Shown: positions 1-9,459, numbered from the stretch's first letter. The stretch is 11,482 nt of DNA from Saccoglossus kowalevskii (GCF_000003605.2 NW_003122419.1:70954-82435), one strand, 5' to 3'. The notes: generated by a model not told the origin, from the letters alone. Numbers and translations: made by a program.

Positions 1-980
1 TATCGTAATGGAAGGTTGTAGGGTCGCGTAGAATCCCACAAGCAGGGTATCGTAATGGGAGGTTGTAGGGTCGCGTAGAATCCCACAAGCAGGGTATCGT
101 AATGGGAAGTTGTAGGGTCGCGTAGAATCACACAAGCAGGGTATCGTAATGGGAGGTTGTAGGGTCGCGTAGAATCCCACAAGCAGGGTATCGTAATGGG
201 AGGTTGTAGGGTCGCGTAGAATCCCACAAGCAGGGTATCGTAATGGAAGGTTGTAGGGTCGCGTAGATCCCACAAGCAGGGTATCGTAATGGGAGGTTGT
301 AGGGTCGCGTAGAATCCCACAATCAGGGTATCGTAACGGAAGGTTGTAGGGTCGCGCAGTATCTCACAAGCTAGGCATCTTAGTGGGTAGTTGTAGGGTC
401 GCATAGATCCCACAAGCTGGGTATCGTAATGGGTAGTTGTAGGGTCGCGTAGAATCCCACAAGCTGGGTATCGTAATGGGTAGTTGTAGGGTCGCGTAGA
501 ATCCCACAAGCAGGGTATCGTAACGGAAGGTTGTAGGGTCGCGCAGTATCTCACAAGCTAGGCATCTTAGTGGGTAGTTGTAGGGTCGCATAGATCCCAC
601 AAGCTGGGTATCGTAATGGGTAGTTGTAGGGTCGCGTAGAATCCCACAAGCAGGGTATCGTAATGGAAGGTTGTAGGGTCGCGCAGTATCCCACAAGTTT
701 GGCATCTTAGTGGGTAGTTGTAGGGTCGCATAGATCCCACAAGCTGGGTATCGTAATGAGTAGTTGTAGGGTCGCGTAGAATCCCACAAGCTGGGCGTCG
801 TAATGGGAGGTTGTAGAGTCGCGTAGAATCCCACAAGCAGGGTATCGTAATGGAAGGTTGTAGGGTCGCGCAGTATCCCACATGCTAGGCATGTTAGTGG
901 GTAGTTGTAGGGTCGCATAGATCCCACAAGCTGGGTATCGTAATGGGAGGTTGTACGGTTGTATAGAACTTCTGGATGGG
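1..980. repeat. 47-bp minisatellite array, about 21 units, open at left edge
   Basis: Direct reading gives a head-to-tail array whose units begin TATCGTAATGGGAGGTTGTA and end in AAGCAGGG or AAGCTGGG. Unit starts fall at 1, 48, 95, 142, 189, 236, 282, 329, 376, 422, 469, 516, 563, 609, 656, 703, 749, 796, 843, 890 and 936. Most units are 47 bp; five are 46 bp because GTAGAATCC became GTAGATCC or GCATAGATCC. The consensus unit is about 53% GC and holds three CpGs, in contrast to the AT-rich flank. The last unit (936-980) is degenerate, so the right boundary is real. The left boundary is outside the window. The minus strand of the consensus has no stop codon in any frame, which produces long but meaningless ORFs. 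I do not recognise the family. Confidence 0.96.
329..935. repeat. Higher-order repeat inside the 47-bp array (A-B-C-D blocks)
   Basis: From 329 the units are not interchangeable. Type A (starts 329, 516, 656, 843) carries GCGCAGTATC and mostly ends CTAGG; the copy at 656 ends in TTTGG. Type B (376, 563, 703, 890) is 46 bp, starts CATCTTAG (CATGTTAG at 890) and carries GCATAGATCC. Type C (422, 609, 749) follows with GTAATGGGTAG or GTAATGAGTAG. A fourth, D-like unit (469, 796) is sometimes present. A-to-A spacing is 187, 140 and 187 bp, so blocks are four or three monomers long. Positions 1-328 are more uniform and lack the A/B alternation. This pattern is typical of block amplification by unequal exchange after monomers had diverged. 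Confidence 0.9.
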
Positions 981-1199
981 TAAAACATCTGACAAGACTA
1001 AATTGAAATGCATTTGATCTCAAACAAAAACATCGGAAAGAAACAAACAAACGAACCTCATCTGTTATACCACATACGTATGAAAAGTACAGTCTAAAAA
1101 TAGGTTACCTGAAATACGAACTAATTAGACAAATTATTATTTATGAATTCAATTGAAATACTAATCACTTTCTAAGTAAATTGAATTCACAGTCGTTTT
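981..1199. other. AT-rich spacer, no feature seen
   Basis: The sequence beyond the last degenerate minisatellite unit has stops in all frames, no recognisable repeat and no protein similarity. The minus-strand ORF entering from 1050 is only an extension of the array read backwards. Confidence 0.6.
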
Positions 1200-1550
1200 G
1201 TGATATTAAGACATTGTTTTCACGGAGAACCACGAATGCCTTCATAATTATTCTATATATATAAATCAAAAAGTCGACGATCATCAATTAGAATTACTGC
1301 AACGGCCCAAGCATGAGTAACGCAATGAATGTCTTTCGTTCTCCCCATTTTTATGCAAACGTATTAAAGTCGACTTAAATGGCCGATAACCACTATAGTA
1401 TCTTGTTCCTTTTAGTGTCAACATATTCTCTCCAAATTTTAGTTAAGCTTTCGAAGCCAGTATTTCTCTGACTTTGCCGATGGCTTAAATACTCTTCTAA
1501 AATATTGTGCAACATTGACCCTGTACATTTTACATTACACACCCTCCCCC
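1200..1550 (-). mobile_element. Possible LTR fragment (weak)
   Basis: Read on the minus strand, a purine tract TTGGGGGAGGG (complement of about 1542-1552) is followed immediately by TGTGTAATG. This is the arrangement of a polypurine tract abutting the 5' TG of a 3' LTR. About 60 bp further along the minus strand is a TATA-like GTATTTAAGCC. The far end of the LTR, target-site duplication, primer-binding site and any gag or pol coding were not found, so the extent given is a guess. A 60-codon minus-strand ORF lies across 1393-1575 and resembles nothing I know. It could equally be plain spacer. Confidence 0.22.
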
Positions 1551-2721
1551 AATAGTTAACCCAAGAATTCAACATCTTAATTTTGTTAATGATTCACATT
1601 TGTTACTTTATTTAATTTAATTTGTTTCTAACATTAATAAAAAGTTGTACTGATATATAAATAATGCTTTAGTGCTTTAGATTAGTACTACACTTCTACG
1701 TCCCATTAATCAATAAACAACAGTGTTCTGATATTTTAACTATCTCTGTATACACGTATACATGCACGCATGGTATCGAGTTATAACACAACCGATACAT
1801 CCTGCTCATTGTCATCACAACACATACTAACAAATCTTTCTAATTCCGTACAATCAATAGTGATTGAAGTGACATACTCTCCCGAAATTGAAATTAACAA
1901 CTTAATCGATAATGGAAAAAGTGTTTCAATAGAATAAAATGTAATGTGAACTCAACTTGCCCTCTTGCTATGTATACAAGGTTTACCTTTAAATTAGTCA
2001 TATTAATCTGGAAAAACGAAGGCGATTACTATTGAATTATTAACAAGCCGTTGATACATCGACGAATACTGCAAGTGAAAAACCTAAATTGTAAGTGCGT
2101 CCATCATCTGCAATTAATATTGAAAGGTGAAACAGCGTGCGCGATAACATAGTTTTTTTTTTTTCATTTCGACTCAATTTTCTCAATTTGCCACAAAAAA
2201 TACAAGATGATACAAGAAGACACTCAGAGATCAGCACTGTCAAAATGTTAAAATGACGTCATCGATACTGTATTGTCAAATATTCACCTGGAGATTATCA
2301 CATATTCAAAGATAGTAAATCGGCTTTGATATGGTTTCCATGACGACACACTAGTTATCGTATTGGTTGTTATTTTTCAACATCAGCTGTTGTGCGGTTT
2401 CTATTTACGTGTTTTCATATTTGCATAATCGCCTTCTATGTGATTATTGATAATAAACCATGACAAATGCGTGAGAACAGTGCTGTAAACATGACACGAA
2501 AACAAAACGAAACGTTAATCATCAATTTTGTTTCACACAAAACATTGATTTATAAGCTTTTCGAAGAAAAGCGGGTGGACCAACATTGGTAATTTCTTCA
2601 CAAAAGAGCGGATATATGTATTGATGAGCATTATGATGAGTTGAAACGAGTTAACGTGATACGTGATTGTGGTTGATGTCCTTGTTAATAACATAACATA
2701 TGTGTATTTTGAATCTGTGTA

Positions 2722-2737
2722 ATATATATATATATAT
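2722..2737. repeat. (AT)8 microsatellite
   Basis: Uninterrupted AT dinucleotides inside AT-rich spacer. Confidence 0.9.
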
Positions 2738-3111
2738 TGCACTTTCTTGACAAGCGACAAAATATTGTGAAATATCAACAATACTACAGATAAATTGACA
2801 TCAAAAACAATTGGTACAGAACACAAGATTCACGACTATGTTGATTCGAAGGAAATTCCTCATTGTTAGGAGCAGGTGCTCAACAAGGTGTATATATAAA
2901 ACGTACAAAGTACAAAGCGTGGTGTGTCGTAACAGGACACAATTTATATAGAACAGTGCAACCACATTTGCATATTTCATTACTTGAATACCCCCAATCA
3001 GCATAAATGACCTGTAGTTTATATTTTTAGATATATGGATGTACAGTATACAACATAGTCATTCTTTGACCTATGACCACTCTGTCAGTTGTATCCAGTA
3101 TTTCGTACAAC

Positions 3112-3130
3112 ATATATATATATATATATA
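3112..3130. repeat. (AT)n microsatellite, 19 nt
   Basis: Uninterrupted AT dinucleotides, flanked by CAAC on the left and CTACACG on the right. Confidence 0.9.
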
Positions 3131-4390
3131 CTACACGATATATACCCACACCCACGGCCACAGTTCAGCTAAAGTCCTGCCACAGCCATAAAGGCTCGTT
3201 TGACTTCTGACTAAAGCGCTTGTATGATCATATTATTATAAATCGACGTATGTGGTATGTGGACATAGCACTCCTCCATTGTTACAATGGTTACGTTTCG
3301 TTTGCTGGGATTTTAAGAGCACTGATCAATCCACTGAACTCAAAGCACGGTCTACTCAACATGTACTGTAAATCTTGAAAACACTATCAATGAAGTTTGT
3401 CATTAAAACACACTGTTTTAATTGAAAGCACACTGTTGCAATATGCCAACAAGACACCCACAGGTTGTGGAATTATTAATTGTATGTACGCTTATATGGT
3501 CTTACCAACCTAAGTACAACAGGAAATCGAGACACGTGGTGAAATTAATACCTCGAGGCCTAGTAGATTTTGATGCTCCGCATTTGGTGAATGGTAGTTG
3601 TAGTTCCACTCACATCTGAGCATTCTCACATGTGATTTAAACAATTTTCCCAAAAACTGTTAAATTTGAAACACTTTAGAAAGCAAAATCGACAATGATG
3701 TGTCAACTCAAAACAGCAGACAATAAATGTTTCGCAAAGTCTTAATATATTTGTGTTCATGAGATTAACTAAAACATTTTTCTTCAACAAGTTGTCTTCC
3801 AAGCCGTCTGCGGTATGCATCTATAATAGACACGCTGGTCATTATCGCCTGCATTAAGCATTTTTATTAGAAAACAAGCAGCCTCTCGGCTGAGTTAGCT
3901 TCGATGTTAGCAATGCACATTTCAATTAAAGAACAGAAGATATCATTATAAAATGAACAATATGCATAGTATCAATGCAATGGGACTTGCTGTTTTCAAC
4001 AAGAATTAAAAAATATAATTTTTGACCATGAATGATTGTGGTTTTTAACAAGAAGTCGAAAATATTACTGTTTACCAAAAATGACAAAAATATTCACCAA
4101 AATTAGAGAATTAAAGATATCATTACAAAATGAACAAATCTTAGAAAGGTCCACATGTAGTACCTACATATGTAATATCAAAGCAATTGGACTTGCGGTT
4201 TTTAACAACAAGTCGAAAATCACTTTTTACCAAAAATTACAAAAATATTCACCAAAATTAGAGAATTGAAGATATGATCATGAAATGAACAAATCTGAGA
4301 TAGGTCTACCAAAGGTACATATACACCAAGTATCAAAGCATTCAGGCTTGTAGTTTTCAAGAAGAAGTCGAAAAAGTAAAACATTGACAC

Positions 4391-4428
4391 GGACGACGAA
4401 CGACAACGGACGACGGACGACGACGGAC
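4391..4428. repeat. Imperfect GGACGAC short tandem repeat
   Basis: The stretch is built from GGACGAC, GAACGAC, AACGGAC and GACGGAC variants with a 3-7 base phase. It is locally CpG-rich in an AT-rich setting and lies between the third internal copy and the terminal hairpin of the surrounding element. Confidence 0.85.
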
Positions 4429-4444
4429 AATCATTCATATGATA

Positions 4445-4475
4445 AGCTCCGCTCGACAAAGTCGACAGCGGATCT
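4445..4475. other. Imperfect hairpin at the end of the repeat element
   Basis: AGCTCCGCTCGAC (4445-4457) can pair with GTCGACAGCGGATCT (4461-4475) across an AAA loop, with one mismatch and a two-base bulge. It is followed by a short A run. Its place after the GGACGAC tract suggests it marks the end of the element; this is inference. Confidence 0.7.
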
Positions 4476-4478
4476 AAA

Positions 4479-4914
4479 AAAAATGATCACACACGTCACC
4501 ATTGTCAAATATACTTTGCATATATTTATAAATTTATTAATTTTAGTATTTTCGATAATAAACAGCTTTATATATCTATATATTTTACGAGTGTGCATAT
4601 CATGTACCTGTCATAAACTTAATTACCGATGGAATTAAACATGCACGGTGTTGTTATCAATTCTCGAGTTAGTAAGCTGGATGACGCAGCACTAGATAGG
4701 CGTTAATTTCCTTTCTGATTCATTTTTGTCGACACTTATTATATTTAGGAAAAATACTTACTTAATTATGTGATTTGTTTATCGTATATTATGATTACTG
4801 TACAATAGCAATTTGATATATTTTGCTTATTAACACTTTCTAAAATGATGATTTTTACCATGTTAAAATGTGTCTCTGTTATAAATACTTGTCAATATTC
4901 AGATTTTGTTTTGC
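4479..4914. other. AT-rich spacer, no gene seen
   Basis: Short ORFs here are hydrophobic AT-rich readings without known motifs. Nothing else is supported. Confidence 0.55.
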
Positions 4915-5160
4915 GTGAAAGCACTTTTAAGAGCGTTGCGACGATAAACACTTTTTTACAAGACATATGTCTGTTTGGAAACACTTTTCAAAATGTGTGT
5001 CTAGTGAAATCAATTTTTAAAGAGTTGTGATAGTAAACACTTCAATAAAACAGGTCCCCGGTTGAGACACTGACAAGTAAAATAACTTTTAAAAGGGTTG
5101 TGATAATAAGTACTTTTTTTACATGTTCCTGGTGGAAATACTTTTTAATACGTTATTCTA
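4915..5160 (+). repeat. Highly diverged short tandem repeats
   Basis: A motif of about 37 bp recurs at least three times: GTGAAAGCACTTTTAAGAGC continuing to GCGACGATAAACACTT from 4915, a version with TTTTTAAAGAGTTGTGATAG from 5015, and a version with CTTTTAAAAGGGTTGTGATA from 5086. Linkers between them share fragments such as CTGTTTGGAAACACTTTT and CTGGTGGAAATACTTTTT. Spacing is uneven, roughly 90 then 70 bp. A 61-codon plus-strand ORF over this stretch is explained by the repeat and is not a gene. Similar ACACTT-like scraps continue to about 5390. Confidence 0.5.
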
Positions 5161-6331
5161 TTCAATACTTTACATAATGTGTTATGTGCAAAAAACATCC
5201 TTAAAATGTTGCAATAAAACGCCGACTTCAATTGTTTTCATCATAAACATTTTTCGTAATTATGCAGATTATAAAAACTGTATATTATAAAATGTTTTAC
5301 TACAAAACAGTAGTGTTGTAAAATAACACATTTGCGATTTTAAGAAACACACTTAATATGTTCTATTTTAAAACACTTAGATTTACTGTATGGACAGCTC
5401 GGAGATTATCTTCAAATTTGACCCTACCTGTGGGAAAATGTAACATGGTAAAAAAGACTCCGCACCTGATATTATGATTAAATATATCTGTGTTTTGTGA
5501 AGTAAAAAAAAAAAAAAACGTCCTTCAAAACCTAACCTTGAAAACAGAATTTTACAGGAAGATTTCAATATACGTATATGCATATCACTTATATGTATAT
5601 TCATATATTTGAGTCTATATATAATACAACAACACAACATGGAGAATAACTTTGAAAGCGGTATCAGCGTAGCCGCTAAGCCGAAGCCCAGATTTTCATG
5701 ACATATATGGCATAACTAGTTAACCCACCCTTTGATTTCGCCTTGTAGAAAAATGTTTGAAAGCAAGTACCGACCATTGTGGGATTTAATTAGCAATTAT
5801 CTCAATAATAAGCTTCGCACATCTCATCTTATACCCAGGCCACATTTTTAAACGGGGTTTCATACTGTCATGTATTTGTATTTTCCATTGACAACTGGGC
5901 ATATTTTCAATAAGATTATAACAGTATACGTTCACAATTATGGTTGCTTGGAAACCAATAATTCATTGATATTGGAATATATAAAATCTGCGTTTGTGTT
6001 CATTTTAGTGATGCTGCTTATATCCACCAAAGTTTTTGAACTCGATAAGCTATATTGTTAACCTGGTATACCGTTAAATAATTGACTCACACTAGGATAC
6101 AAACTATCTAAATTCACACTGAGCTATATGGCATGATTTCCATTGTGTATAGTTTATAACGATGTACCAAGAATGAACCTTGATATACAATAGATTTATT
6201 TTGCAACAAGTGCTACACAGAAGTGTTTTATATTTAAAGAATGGTTTAACTAGATGGCCGTACAATGCATGTACGCTTCAAACTATCACCTGTGTCATCT
6301 GGCTGAACTGCTCATTAGTCAAATCGCTCGA
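5161..6331. other. AT-rich spacer, no gene seen
   Basis: The stretch contains a 15-nt A run at 5504-5518 and short ORFs at 5383-5640 (-) and 5870-6061 (+), neither with recognisable similarity. No RNA gene was found. Confidence 0.55.
5504..5518 (+). repeat. A15 homopolymer
   Basis: There are fifteen consecutive A bases. No recognisable retrotransposon sequence lies immediately upstream, so I do not call it a retroposition tail. Confidence 0.9.
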
Positions 6332-6423
6332 GACGTCATCACGAAGGGACAGGTTTATAAAAGGCCAGACAATACAAAAATTTAAACAGATATATTTACT
6401 TTTAATAATATGACATGACGTCA
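6332..6423 (+). promoter_or_regulatory. TATA box with two CRE-like sites (candidate core promoter)
   Basis: A canonical TATAAAAGG lies at 6356-6364. A CRE-like GACGTCAT lies 16 bp upstream (6332-6339), and a perfect palindromic CRE, TGACGTCA, lies downstream at 6416-6423. In animals the CRE is bound by CREB/ATF-type bZIP factors. No credible coding region follows within the next few hundred bases; the next coding trace is the LINE remnant from 6772, which is a 3' fragment. In an AT-rich sequence a TATA box by itself is weak evidence. Confidence 0.25.
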
Positions 6424-6771
6424 ATAGATTGGCGATCAATAATTAAATAAACATATCGGAAATGCATTTTCAATGTTGTCAGTTAAAAAAAGACGAACCT
6501 ACTATGTAAGTCGATTTCAGTTTCGCAATCAGTAACATTTCACTGTACTATGATATGCCCTTATCAACCAATTACCGATATTATTAATTACGTTTTGTTT
6601 TCCAGTACATGATATTCACTGGCAGTGAAAATTTTACACCAACGAGTTCAAGCGATAGATTTATGAGAAAATAGTACAGCTAAAGTGTCAATTGGTGTAA
6701 TACCGCTGTCTCGGTCACGAACCTAATTGTTAACATTAATTAAGAAATGTCTAATATAGAAAGTCAATTAG

Positions 6772-7218
6772 GTATCACAACATGTCACACGTCTTGACGA
6801 ATTGTGTCTTATACGCAAAACTTATCGTATATTTATCATTTATCGTATATTTAACATTATGCTACGTAAATTTAAGAACTGCAGCAACGAAGTCAAACTT
6901 TTGCTATTTAAAACATTCTGTTCTAGTTTGTATTGCTGCCAATTATGGTGTATGTAAAGAAAATCTACCGATAATGCCCTTCAGGTCAGTTATAATAATG
7001 CTTTCAGTAAACTGTTGGGGTACGCCCGTGACTGTAGCGCAAGTACTATGTTCGTTGAAAACCGTACAAACACATTTACCAGTTTATATAGAAAGCTAAT
7101 TTATGCTTTTATGGATCGATTAGGAACATCAAACAATACGCTTGTGTGTGCCTTGCTCAATAGTGATGTGAGATGGAAGTCTACTTTAGTGCAGCATTGG
7201 ACGAAGGTAGTCTACTGA
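6772..7218 (+). pseudogene. C-terminal remnant of a LINE (non-LTR retrotransposon) reverse transcriptase ORF
   Basis: One frame stays open from 6772 to the TGA at 7216-7218, broken only by a TAA at 6955-6957, giving about 148 codons. The translation carries features I associate with the region after the RT palm in molluscan LINE ORFs: MLRKFKNCSNEVKLLLFK and YCCQLW (ending about 6948), then RKST before the stop's far side, then SYNNAFSKLLGYARDCSAS, MFVENRTNTF, YRKLIYAFMDRL and a W-rich end. The active enzyme would reverse-transcribe its own RNA at the nicked target. Here the palm, fingers and endonuclease are missing, so it is dead. A possible trace of a preceding YLG-like motif is seen near 6708-6717 in another frame. 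A short in-frame duplication is present near 6830. The clade (CR1-, L2- or Jockey-like) is not assigned. Confidence 0.8.
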
Positions 7219-7330
7219 ATTTAGTATAGTTTTCAAATCTGTATGGTTTGTAATTTTATTTTATTACATATTTGTTTGTATCTTTTTCTTTATATATGGA
7301 CTATGTCTGAAATAAACCATAATTTGAAAG
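7219..7330 (+). other. Probable LINE 3' UTR with AATAAA signal
   Basis: Immediately after the LINE stop codon comes a T-rich stretch, then GACTATGTCTGAAATAAACC with the polyadenylation signal AATAAA at 7311-7316. A short 3' UTR ending near such a signal is usual for LINEs. No clear poly(A) or simple-repeat tail follows, so the exact 3' end of the insertion is uncertain. Confidence 0.55.
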
Positions 7331-9459
7331 GCGTCGAGCATATTTCATATAATTGTCATTTCTTACTTCATGCCCGGTGGAATCTAAAGTGATAGAACAG
7401 GCCAATATCGTGAATTACTAACAGTTCCAAAAAATGCTTATTAAAGCGGGAAACACAGTATATAAATAAATTACCGCGTTCACAAGGCGAAAACGTATTG
7501 AAATATTTATCTACTAATAATCGCGATTCTAATGAAGACTTTATATAACTCAATGCTCGCATGTTTACATTACGAATCAAGAAGTCTTATGGCGAGAGAC
7601 TTAAATTGGAATCTTCAAAGAGCACTGAATATATGGTACGTGTTATAAATAAATGAAAATATAATGTCGTGATCAGTGTCCAAATAAAATGTATTGCTTT
7701 ATATACATCAGGTAATAATGTTCAGCTTGTATAATTGAAATATTCTTTTCATTTAGAAATAATTTCCGATGAAAGTTCAAGAGGGTAAAATCGCAATATG
7801 TTTTAATTTTCTGGGATGTTAACAGACAGAACTAATTACATGATAAAAATGAGCAAATCAAGATGAGGATGTTTATATTTACAGTCTTATTTAAACGAAA
7901 CTCATCTTTGGAACGTTCAATAATGCAGAGATGGACCATCATATCCGTTTTATGGGATTACATGAATCATTATCACAACGCTTAAACCTCAGAAACGACA
8001 TACATATTGAGCTTTGGTCGTTTGGATACTCGCATGTACACATACAAAAACGCTAAGTTGAATCAATAGACACAATTGTATGATATTAAATTGTAAAGCT
8101 CGAGGGCCATAAACCGTGTATCTACATGAACACGTAAATTGCGAGTTACATATAATATTAGTATTCATAATAAACGAATATAATTGCATATTTTACAACT
8201 CGGCAATAGTTAGGATGTCGCCAGCGACGGCAATTGACAAAAAACTGCAATGAATTGAATGACAGACAACACGAAATGAAAACCAACAAACAAAACTCAC
8301 AGGCGCGTTCATCATAACACATGTACAGTAAGTTGCAATTGTATTTCTTCAAACAGAACCCACTTAAAGAATAGTATACCACAATGCGCGTGAAACCAAA
8401 AACCGAACAAAATCCTCGTGTTTTGGATTAATAATAAAATAGTTACAATACCTAAAATGTTATTTACATCATGGTGTTTTGTTAACACTACGGCGCACAT
8501 CGCTTGGAAACAAGTGCGGTATTCCATACACAAGGCGAGTACAGTCACGTTCAGTTTGCAGGTCTGGCTGAATTATCATTATCTTGTTAGATATTAACCA
8601 CAAATAAGCAGCCGTTTGGACATGCGCACTCCATACACATTTGGGACACGCCTACGCGAGTCTTGCGTCTTCAGTGAAGAAATCCCAATTGCAAATTATT
8701 TACTTATGCAATGACGCATGATATGTCTACTTGACTTGCTGTCAAAACATAGCATCCTTGTTACTGACACACACGTATGATGTCTTCTTCCACTCTGCTA
8801 ATTTATCTCAAAAGAACATGAACGAAGTAATCATAAAACAATGGAGTACTGTATTTCATATACTAATTGAAACATATATTATCGACGATGTTGTAGTTGT
8901 GACCAGGCACGTAACTACACGTCACGTTCACACCAATCTAAAGCGTCATTGTAATTTGTTTTTAGACAAACGTTTTCGACTAAATAATATAAATCTACTT
9001 TCTATTTAGTGACCGTGACGTGCACTACACGCATTAGTGTGTAACATGACATGACTTAAACACAAAGTGGCGACTGGATCTTAGGTATTATATATACATA
9101 TCTTTAATATCTGTTTATGTACTATATTTCGTAGGTCCGTAATTCGAACCTCAAAATTATTATTGCGGATAATTTTTAAGATACCTATACAATTCGCTCT
9201 GGTATGTTGTCAATGACTCAGTCATGATCAGCTCTGAAAAAATGCTGCCAATGTGTTTTGCGCGTGCAGCATTTAAACAAGCAAATGAAGGTGGAGTATT
9301 TTGTCAGCACATAGTACGTGGCGTTTGAATACATTAACACGGCTACACTGTCACTAGGCAGTTATTGTGTAGGTTCCTGAGACCCTGGAAAACGCTTATA
9401 TTACAAAACACTGTGCAACTCCCGTAGACTGTATCTACAGTCGACCCATGACTGGAAAT
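7331..9459. other. AT-rich spacer between the two LINE remnants
   Basis: Stops are frequent on both strands, and the ORFs of 66-92 codons within it (for example 8731-9009 on plus, 8312-8548 on minus) show no motif I recognise. A hairpin with a 9-bp stem, AAATGCTGC/GCAGCATTT, lies at 9240-9274. A 9-bp inverted pair, CACGTCACG (8918-8926) and CGTGACGTG (9014-9022), flanks about 90 bp. A 16-nt imperfect palindrome, GACTGTATCTACAGTC, lies near 9427. More decayed LINE sequence may exist here below my ability to see it. Confidence 0.5.

Larger units (their letters stand above)
1551..3936. other. AT-rich spacer with simple repeats only
   Basis: No ORF here has similarity I can recognise, and every frame is cut by frequent stops. 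Visible items are a 12-nt T run at 2153-2164, a 7-bp stem hairpin GCTTTTC-GAA-GAAAAGC at 2556-2572, and AT dinucleotide runs at 2722-2737 and 3112-3130. The plus-strand ORF at 3422-3619 (65 codons) matches no family known to me, starts from a TTG and has no supporting signal. I treat it as chance. Confidence 0.6.
3937..4478 (+). mobile_element. Non-autonomous repeat element with three diverged internal copies
   Basis: Three imperfect direct copies begin with AAGATATC or AAGATATG followed by a GAACAA motif, at 3937, 4114 and 4269, so the spacing is 177 then 155 bp. Each copy contains a block like GGACTTGCGGTTTTTAACAA followed by AAGTCGAAAA; in the third the block reads AGGCTTGTAGTTTTCAAGAA. 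The first two continue with a shared ATTCACCAAAATTAGAGAATT. The third runs into a GGACGAC-rich tract and then a hairpin. No long ORF and no protein motif is present. The order of diverged repeats, GACGGAC-type tract and hairpin resembles dispersed repeats I associate with bivalve genomes, but that is from memory. Terminal inverted repeats and target duplications were not found, so the boundaries are approximate. Confidence 0.65.

Noticed and set aside
364-1050. 228-codon minus-strand ORF and the other ORFs at 128-322, 567-881 and 707-988
   Set aside because: They are different frames of the same stop-poor 47-bp repeat. Repeats of one peptide in all three frames are explained by the array.
1393-1575. 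60-codon minus-strand ORF
   Set aside because: No recognisable family, no splice or start support, and it spans the possible LTR junction. Length is within chance.
2098-2135. ADD tripeptide on the minus strand (IADDG) as another RT box
   Set aside because: No aromatic residue precedes it and no RT motif is found on either side.
2533-2826. 97-codon minus-strand ORF
   Set aside because: Its composition is AT-driven (runs of Ile and Tyr over the AT microsatellite), with no motif.
3422-3619. 65-codon plus-strand ORF
   Set aside because: Starts from TTG, has no known motif and no supporting signal. Even codon use alone is not enough.
6721-6773. 9-bp inverted pair ACCTAATTG/CAATTAGGT as terminal repeats of a MITE
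   Set aside because: Only about 53 bp overall, no target duplication, and AT-rich sequence yields such pairs by chance.
8731-9009. 92-codon plus-strand ORF
   Set aside because: No recognisable domain. Begins and ends in ordinary spacer, with no promoter or homology.
9125-9160. tRNA-like T-arm (GGTTCGAATTAC on the minus strand)
   Set aside because: The flanking five bases do not pair and no D- or anticodon arm is present, so neither a tRNA nor a tRNA-derived SINE head is supported.
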